The position numbers and the translations under genes were made by a program. Positions 59,436 to 64,000 of a DNA stretch of 64,000 bases are shown piece after piece. The notes under the pieces are model-generated. The model did not search any database and had not been told where the DNA came from. It saw only the letters and a list, made by a program, of their open reading frames with translations. Within the stretch, counting starts at the first letter, position 1. Every line of letters begins with the position of its first letter. Origin of the DNA: Arsukibacterium tuosuense (GTDB taxonomy: Bacteria > Pseudomonadota > Gammaproteobacteria > Steroidobacterales > GCA-2729495); the NCBI GenBank assembly GCA_945872065.1, contig CAMBYH010000001.1, positions 1 to 64,000 of the forward strand, written 5' to 3'.

Positions 59436-60842
59436 ATGACCGGCAAGTCGCTTTTCCAGAAAATCTGGGATGACCACATTGTTGTGCCGGAGACCGCTGA
59501 TACGCCGGCGGTGCTCTACATAGACCTGCATCTGACCCACGAAGTGACGTCGCCGCAGGCGTTCTCGGTAATCAGAGCCAAGGGGCTGAAATTGAGGCGC
59601 CCTGACCTCACGCTGGCAACACTCGATCACTCGACGCCAACGGTCCCGGTAGCGTCACTAAAGGATCTCGACATCGTCTCCGAGCCTGCAGCAGCTGCCC
59701 AGATTCGAATGATGATCGAGAACTGCCGGGAATACGGTGTTGAACTCTTTGGCTTCGACAGTGATGCACGGGGCATCGTGCACGTGATCGGTCCTGAACT
59801 GGGAATAACCCAGCCTGGCAAAACCATCGTCTGCGGGGACAGTCATACCAGCACACACGGTGCATTCGGGACTCTGGCTTTCGGCATCGGCACGACCGAA
59901 GTCGGCCACGTAATGGCTTCCCAGTGCCTCTTGCAGCGTCGGCCGAAAACCCTGGCGATCACCGTCGATGGAAAGATTGGACCGGGCGTAACTGCCAAGG
60001 ACATCATTCTCGCCATCATCGGCAGAATCGGCGTGGGTGGTGGCACGGGGCACGTCATAGAATACCGGGGCAGTGCCATTCGGAGCCTGAACATGGAACA
60101 GCGCATGACGGTCTGCAACATGTCTATTGAAGGTGGCGCAAGAGCCGGCATGATTGCTCCCGACGACACGACCATTGAGTACCTGAAAAACCGCCCGATG
60201 GCGCCAAAGGGTTCCGCGTGGGATGCGGCCGTGGCCCGCTGGCGCCGACTTCCCTCCGACCCGGATGCTGCTTTTGACCGGGAGGTCACTCTTGCCGCAA
60301 ATGTGCTGACTCCCATGGTCACGTTCGGAACCAACCCAGGGATGGTGGTGCCCATAGGCGACCCGGTTCCTGCCGCCACGGACGCCAGCTTCCGCAAGGC
60401 ACTGGAATACATGCGCGTTGTGGAAAACAAACCCATGCTCGGGATGCCCGTGGATGTGGTTTTTATTGGCAGTTGCACCAACTCACGTCTGTCGGATCTG
60501 CGTGAAGCTGCCAGCGTTATGCGGGGCCGAAAGGTAGCGAAGTCCGTGCGCATGCTGGTGGTCCCCGGCTCAGAGCAGGTCAAGCGCGCAGCTGAAGCTG
60601 AAGGGCTTCACGAGGTCTTTACCGCGGCTGGCGCTGAGTGGCGCGAAGCCGGCTGCTCGATGTGCATCGGAATGAACGGCGACCTGACCGCAAGCGGCCA
60701 GCTGTGCGTCAGCACGAGCAACCGCAATTTCGAGGGTCGCCAGGGCATCGGAGCCCGGACCGTGCTGGCCAGTCCACTGACCGCCGCTGCGTCCGCCGTC
60801 GCAGGCCGGATCGCCGATCCCCGGCCCCTCATTGCAGACTAA
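59436..60842 (+). CDS. leuC: 3-isopropylmalate dehydratase large subunit (LeuC)
   Basis: Fe-S isomerase subunit of leucine synthesis. Cys in Ile-Gly-Ser-Cys-Thr-Asn-Ser (near 347) and the pair in Gly-Cys-Ser-Met-Cys-Ile-Gly (near 407 and 410) bind the 4Fe-4S cluster; Cys-Gly-Asp-Ser-His-Thr-Ser-Thr-His (near 132-140) is in the active site. ATG 59436 has AGGAA upstream; in-frame TTG 59418 is an alternative. Length 468 aa. Pairs with LeuD, 11 bp downstream. Confidence 0.97.
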   Translation: MTGKSLFQKIWDDHIVVPETADTPAVLYIDLHLTHEVTSPQAFSVIRAKGLKLRRPDLTLATLDHSTPTVPVASLKDLDIVSEPAAAAQIRMMIENCREYGVELFGFDSDARGIVHVIGPELGITQPGKTIVCGDSHTSTHGAFGTLAFGIGTTEVGHVMASQCLLQRRPKTLAITVDGKIGPGVTAKDIILAIIGRIGVGGGTGHVIEYRGSAIRSLNMEQRMTVCNMSIEGGARAGMIAPDDTTIEYLKNRPMAPKGSAWDAAVARWRRLPSDPDAAFDREVTLAANVLTPMVTFGTNPGMVVPIGDPVPAATDASFRKALEYMRVVENKPMLGMPVDVVFIGSCTNSRLSDLREAASVMRGRKVAKSVRMLVVPGSEQVKRAAEAEGLHEVFTAAGAEWREAGCSMCIGMNGDLTASGQLCVSTSNRNFEGRQGIGARTVLASPLTAAASAVAGRIADPRPLIAD

Positions 60843-60853
60843 GAAAGAGCACT

Positions 60854-61438
60854 ATGGATAAAGTAAATCTTGTGCAGTCGCGGACGCTGGTTATTCCGCA
60901 GTCCGACATCGACACCGACCAGATCATTCCGGCCAGGTTTCTGACGACAACCACCCGCAAGGGTCTGGGCAAGGCGCTTTTTGCCGACTGGCGCTATGAC
61001 TCAGCTGGCAAACCGAAACCGGACTTCCTTCTGAATCGCCCGGAAGCGGACGGGTGCGGGATCCTGGTGGCGGGAAACAACTTCGGTTGCGGTTCATCCC
61101 GGGAGCACGCCCCCTGGGCGTTGCTCGATTTTGGCATCCGGGCCGTGATCAGCACCGAGATCGCGGATATTTTTCGCGGTAACTCTCTCAAGAACGGCCT
61201 CGTACCAGTGATCGTCGACAAGACGACGCACAGCTGGCTGATCGAGAATCCAGGCGCTGAGATCACGGTGGACGTCGACGCCTGTGAGCTGCGACTTCCA
61301 AAGGGCCGGACGGTCGCCTTTCCCATCGACGGCTTCTCGCGGTATTGCCTGCTGAATGGGGTCGACCAGTTGGGCTACCTGCTCAACCACTCCGATGCCA
61401 TCACCCGCTTCGAGGACACGCGCTCGTGGCAGCCCTGA
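60854..61438 (+). CDS. leuD: 3-isopropylmalate dehydratase small subunit (LeuD)
   Basis: Swivel-domain subunit completing isopropylmalate isomerase. [14 protein letters not shown] (about 18-31) and [11 protein letters not shown] (about 75-85) are diagnostic. ATG 60854 gives 194 aa, the bacterial norm. Overlaps leuB by 13 bp. Confidence 0.97.
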   Translation: MDKVNLVQSRTLVIPQSDIDTDQIIPARFLTTTTRKGLGKALFADWRYDSAGKPKPDFLLNRPEADGCGILVAGNNFGCGSSREHAPWALLDFGIRAVISTEIADIFRGNSLKNGLVPVIVDKTTHSWLIENPGAEITVDVDACELRLPKGRTVAFPIDGFSRYCLLNGVDQLGYLLNHSDAITRFEDTRSWQP

Positions 61439-62493
61439 TCGGGATACTTGCCGGGGATGGCATTGGACCGGAAGTCACGGCGGAAGCGGTCCGCGTGCTA
61501 CAGGCGATTGGGACCCGGCACTCCCACAAGTTTGAGTTTCGCGAGGGTCTGATCGGGGGCGCTGCCATCGATGCTACGGGCTCTGCGTTTCCCATGGACA
61601 CGCGCAGAGTTAGCGCCGAAGCAGATGCGGTGCTGCTCGGGGCAGTGGGTGGCCCGAAGTGGAGCAGTCCGGACGCTGCCGTGCGTCCGGAACAGGGACT
61701 ACTGGATCTCCGGGCGGCCATGGGCGTCTACGCAAATCTACGGCCCGTCGTTACTCACCCCTCTCTGTACGCCTCATCACCGCTGAAGCCCGAGCGCCTG
61801 ACCGGTGTAGATATCCTTGTAATTCGTGAACTTACGGGCGGCATCTACTTTGGGCGTAAAGAACGAACGGCCGGTTCTGCCACCGACGTGTGTACCTACT
61901 CCCGGGCGGAAATCGAACGGGTGCTGCGCATGGCCGGCCGACTGGCCATGCAGCGACGGCGAAAGGTAACCTCCGTGGACAAGGCCAATGTTCTGGAAAC
62001 CTCACGACTCTGGCGCTCTGTGGCTACGGAGTTGTACGCGCAGGAGTTTCCCGGACTTGAGGTCGAGCACCTGCTGGTTGACGCTGCTGCCATGCACCTG
62101 CTGTCCCGTGCGGCCGACTTTGACGTCATCGTCACCGAGAACATGTTCGGCGACATTCTGACGGACGAGGCGTCCATGCTCACCGGCTCCCTGGGAATGC
62201 TGCCCTCGGCGGCGCTTGGCGATGGCAAGCGGGGCCTGTATGAGCCTATCCATGGCTCTGCCCCCGATATCGCGGGTCAGGGCAAAGCCAATCCCTGCGG
62301 AACCATCCTCAGCGCCGCCATGCTGCTCCGCCATTCCCTGGGCCTGGAAGCGGAGGCCCAGCGCGTTGAGAACGCCGTGCTGTTTGCCATTGAGGCAGGC
62401 CAGCGGACTGGCGATATCAGCTTGCCGGGGCACGCCCCTGTGAGTACCAGGACGATGGGCGACTCAATCCTGAGTCGCATTGCGGCCGGGTAG
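61426..62493 (+). CDS. leuB: 3-isopropylmalate dehydrogenase (LeuB)
   Basis: NAD-dependent oxidative decarboxylation of 3-isopropylmalate. Gly-Asp-Gly-Ile-Gly-Pro-Glu-Val near residues 10-17 opens the domain, [10 protein letters not shown] is near 134-143, and [11 protein letters not shown] near 239-249 provides the metal site. Start GTG 61426 gives 355 aa and overlaps leuD by 13 bp. leuA is not in the window. Confidence 0.96.
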   Translation: MAALIGILAGDGIGPEVTAEAVRVLQAIGTRHSHKFEFREGLIGGAAIDATGSAFPMDTRRVSAEADAVLLGAVGGPKWSSPDAAVRPEQGLLDLRAAMGVYANLRPVVTHPSLYASSPLKPERLTGVDILVIRELTGGIYFGRKERTAGSATDVCTYSRAEIERVLRMAGRLAMQRRRKVTSVDKANVLETSRLWRSVATELYAQEFPGLEVEHLLVDAAAMHLLSRAADFDVIVTENMFGDILTDEASMLTGSLGMLPSAALGDGKRGLYEPIHGSAPDIAGQGKANPCGTILSAAMLLRHSLGLEAEAQRVENAVLFAIEAGQRTGDISLPGHAPVSTRTMGDSILSRIAAG

Positions 62494-62567
62494 CCGCCCG
62501 CGCCGGACAGAATCGGCTTGGCCTGCGAGGTCCTGACCGCAGACTTGCCTTATTGGCCGCCCTGTAT

Positions 62568-62593
62568 TAATGTAATAGCACGCTATTACATTA
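62568..62593. promoter_or_regulatory. Perfect 26-bp palindrome, probable operator of the his operon
   Basis: TAATGTAATAGC (62568-62579), a two-base spacer and GCTATTACATTA (62582-62593) are exact inverted repeats, 8 bp before the ATG of the TrpR-like regulator. A promoter may overlap: TTGCCT at 62545-62550 and TAATGT at 62568-62573 with a 17-bp spacer. The symmetry and length fit a TrpR-type dimer site, so autorepression plus control of hisG and hisD is inferred. Confidence 0.75.
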
Positions 62594-62601
62594 GAGCGCT
62601 G

Positions 62602-62907
62602 ATGAAAGAGCACCGGATTCTCGACCAGCACGACGAAGAAGCCGCGGAGCAATCCCTGTTCCGGGCCATTCTCAGCCTGCGCGATCAGGCCGAAGTCCGG
62701 GCTTTCCTGGTCGACCTCTGTACCCCTGCGGAACTGCAGGCACTGAAAGACCGATGGCTGGTTGCAGAACTCCTCGACTGCGACCTGCCCTATCGACAGA
62801 TCCACGACCGCACTGGTGTCAGCGTGACTACCATCGGCCGCGTGGCCCGTTACCTGAACAGTGGATCCGGTGGTTACAGCAAGGCGCTGCAACGCCGGCG
62901 AAAGTAG
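62602..62907 (+). CDS. TrpR-like regulator, YerC/YecD family
   Basis: A 101-aa helix-turn-helix protein of the TrpR-related YerC/YecD family. Leu-Cys-Thr-Pro-Ala-Glu-Leu-Gln-Ala-Leu-Lys-Asp-Arg-Trp (about 39-52) precedes an HTH with Tyr-Arg-Gln-Ile-His-Asp-Arg-Thr-Gly-Val-Ser-Val-Thr-Thr-Ile-Gly-Arg-Val (about 64-81). ATG 62602 lies just after the palindrome; a longer frame from 62518 would read through it. Only 6 bp separate it from hisG, and in Xanthomonas-like bacteria such a regulator controls histidine synthesis. Ligand unknown, histidine likely. Confidence 0.9.
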   Translation: MKEHRILDQHDEEAAEQSLFRAILSLRDQAEVRAFLVDLCTPAELQALKDRWLVAELLDCDLPYRQIHDRTGVSVTTIGRVARYLNSGSGGYSKALQRRRK

Positions 62908-62913
62908 ACCGAC

Positions 62914-63816
62914 ATGAGCGAAAAGACCGCCCGAATCAAGGTTGCCATCCAGAAGTCCGGAAGGCTCACCGAACAATCACTCGACCTCCTGCAGCGCTGT
63001 GGTCTGAAGTACACCAAGGGGCCAGACCAGCTCATCGCTTTTGGTGAGAATATGCCCGTAGATGTCCTGCTCGTGCGCGACGATGACATCCCGGGACTGG
63101 TTCGTGACGACGTCTGCGACCTGGGGATTGCGGGCCTGAACATTGTTGAGGAGAAGCGCCTGCACTTCCTCGAGCAGGAGCCCGTTGAACCGTTTCGCAT
63201 CATCCGCGCGCTCGACTATGGCCAGTGTCGTCTGGCCTTTGCATACCCGGATGGCAGTTCCCTTCGGACAGTGGCCGACCTTGGGGGGCGCAGGATTGCC
63301 ACCAGCTACCCCTCGATCGTGCGCGACTATCTCCGCAGGCAGAACCTCAGCGCCACGGTTGTCGAGTTCTCCGGGGCCGTCGAGATTGCGCCCAGCCTCG
63401 GCCGGGCCGACGTCATCTGCGATCTGGTATCCACTGGCGCCACCCTGGTAGCCAACAAGCTTCGGGAGGGTGAAACCATCCTCGAGAGTCGGGCCGTGAT
63501 TTTGCAAACCCCCGTCGAAGTACCACCGGAGAAAGCCGACTGGATCAACAGACTTCTGCAGCGCGTAGAGGGCGTGATGCAGGTGCGGGAAAGCAAGTAC
63601 ATCATGATGCATGCACCAAAGGCTGCTCTGGGGAAGATCACGGCCTTGCTGCCCGGCTCCGAAGCTCCCACGGTACTGCCCCTGGATGGACGAGACGACC
63701 TGGTGGCCGTGCACGTCGTATGCCGGGAGAACGTATTCTGGGAGACCCTTGAGAGCCTCAAGGCAGCCGGTGCCACGTCCCTGCTGGTCTTGCCGGTGGA
63801 AAAGATGCTCGCCTGA
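62914..63816 (+). CDS. hisG: ATP phosphoribosyltransferase (HisG), long form
   Basis: First enzyme of histidine synthesis, condensing ATP and PRPP, feedback inhibited by histidine. At 300 aa it is the long form with a C-terminal ACT-like regulatory domain (about 225-300, Val-Arg-Glu-Ser-Lys-Tyr-Ile-Met-Met-His). The PRPP loop lies near Asp-Leu-Val-Ser-Thr-Gly-Ala-Thr-Leu (about 170-178), and Ser-Gly-Arg-Leu-Thr near 15-19 is also typical. Its stop overlaps hisD, so no separate HisZ is needed. Confidence 0.97.
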   Translation: MSEKTARIKVAIQKSGRLTEQSLDLLQRCGLKYTKGPDQLIAFGENMPVDVLLVRDDDIPGLVRDDVCDLGIAGLNIVEEKRLHFLEQEPVEPFRIIRALDYGQCRLAFAYPDGSSLRTVADLGGRRIATSYPSIVRDYLRRQNLSATVVEFSGAVEIAPSLGRADVICDLVSTGATLVANKLREGETILESRAVILQTPVEVPPEKADWINRLLQRVEGVMQVRESKYIMMHAPKAALGKITALLPGSEAPTVLPLDGRDDLVAVHVVCRENVFWETLESLKAAGATSLLVLPVEKMLA

Positions 63817-64000
63817 TGCGCATGAGACTCTGCATGTGGTCCAGCCTGGACGCACCCGCCCGTAAAGCGGTGCTCCGGCGTCCGGTCCTTGGCCTGAACC
63901 GGGATCTCGACGGTAGAGTGCGCAGCATCATTGCGGACGTAAGGCGCGATGGTGATGCGGCTCTGATCCGCCTCGCTCGCGAACTCGATGGGGCTGATCT
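63816..64000 (+). CDS. hisD: Histidinol dehydrogenase (HisD), N-terminal part
   Basis: The frame from ATG 63816 overlaps the hisG stop by one base and runs off the right edge. The segment Ile-Ile-Ala-Asp-Val-Arg-Arg-Asp-Gly-Asp-Ala-Ala-Leu (about residues 39-51) is the conserved N-terminal helix of histidinol dehydrogenase, and hisG-hisD is the usual order. The catalytic region lies beyond the window. Confidence 0.88.
   Translation, partial: MRMRLCMWSSLDAPARKAVLRRPVLGLNRDLDGRVRSIIADVRRDGDAALIRLARELDGAD

Noticed and set aside
1-64000. CRISPR arrays, prophage, transposases, tRNA and rRNA genes
   Set aside because: No regular repeat-spacer arrays, integrase or transposase motifs, or tRNA-like cloverleaf segments were noticed; short RNA genes could have been missed without a covariance search.

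Overview
The window looks like chromosomal DNA of a GC-rich gammaproteobacterium outside the Enterobacterales. Supporting this are the gene order fabG-acpP-fabF-pabB-pabC-mltG-tmk-holB-pilZ, a complete System I cytochrome c maturation operon, a type II secretion operon with a rhombosortase beside it, a TrpR-like regulator in front of hisG, and an AddAB-like helicase/nuclease pair of the kind seen in Pseudomonas- and Xanthomonas-like lineages. No 16S rRNA, tRNA, prophage, insertion sequence or CRISPR array was seen, so placement below class is a guess. Coding density is high and many neighbouring genes overlap by 4 bp.

Layout. 1-437 is the start of a degenerate AAA-type protein running off the left edge. 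655-7598 is ccmABCDEFGHI, which exports heme and attaches it to apocytochromes c. 7.6-11.1 kb holds lipid and redox genes: a desaturase, a lipocalin, a glycerophosphodiesterase and a ferredoxin-NADP reductase-like flavoprotein. 11.2-12.5 kb has a frameshifted TIR-like gene next to an EEP-family phosphoesterase. 12.5-15.7 kb encodes a FadJ-like beta-oxidation enzyme and a two-cNMP-domain plus rhodanese fusion. 15.7-24.1 kb, on the minus strand, is the fatty acid/folate/DNA replication operon, headed by a rhombosortase. 24.2-29.8 kb is gspGHIJKLMN. 29.8-35.9 kb is the AddA/AddB-like pair. 36-45.9 kb is mixed metabolism: AlaA, two MFS transporters, a double-VOC protein, a DUF6491-like lipoprotein, a sulfurtransferase, EtfBA and a peroxiredoxin.

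46-58 kb is the most accessory-looking part. It holds an aldehyde dehydrogenase, an SDR, an IclR regulator, a HyuA/HyuB pair, an HMG-CoA-lyase-like enzyme, a divergent family III CoA transferase, a second double-VOC protein, a divergent fumarylacetoacetase-fold protein (with a 5' frameshift and apparently no metal ligands) and a 2Fe-2S ferredoxin. I read it as an uncharacterised catabolic locus that activates an acid to its CoA ester and then cleaves it. 58.4-62.5 kb is ilvE-leuC-leuD-leuB. 62.5-64 kb opens the histidine operon: a TrpR-like regulator behind a perfect 26-bp palindrome, then hisG and the start of hisD.

The points most worth a second look are the 46-58 kb locus with its duplicated double-VOC proteins, a probable CTG start, two apparent +1 frameshifts, the rhombosortase lying between the secretion and fatty-acid operons, and the operator palindrome in front of the histidine genes. 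All function calls rest on reading motifs by eye; no database search was possible.
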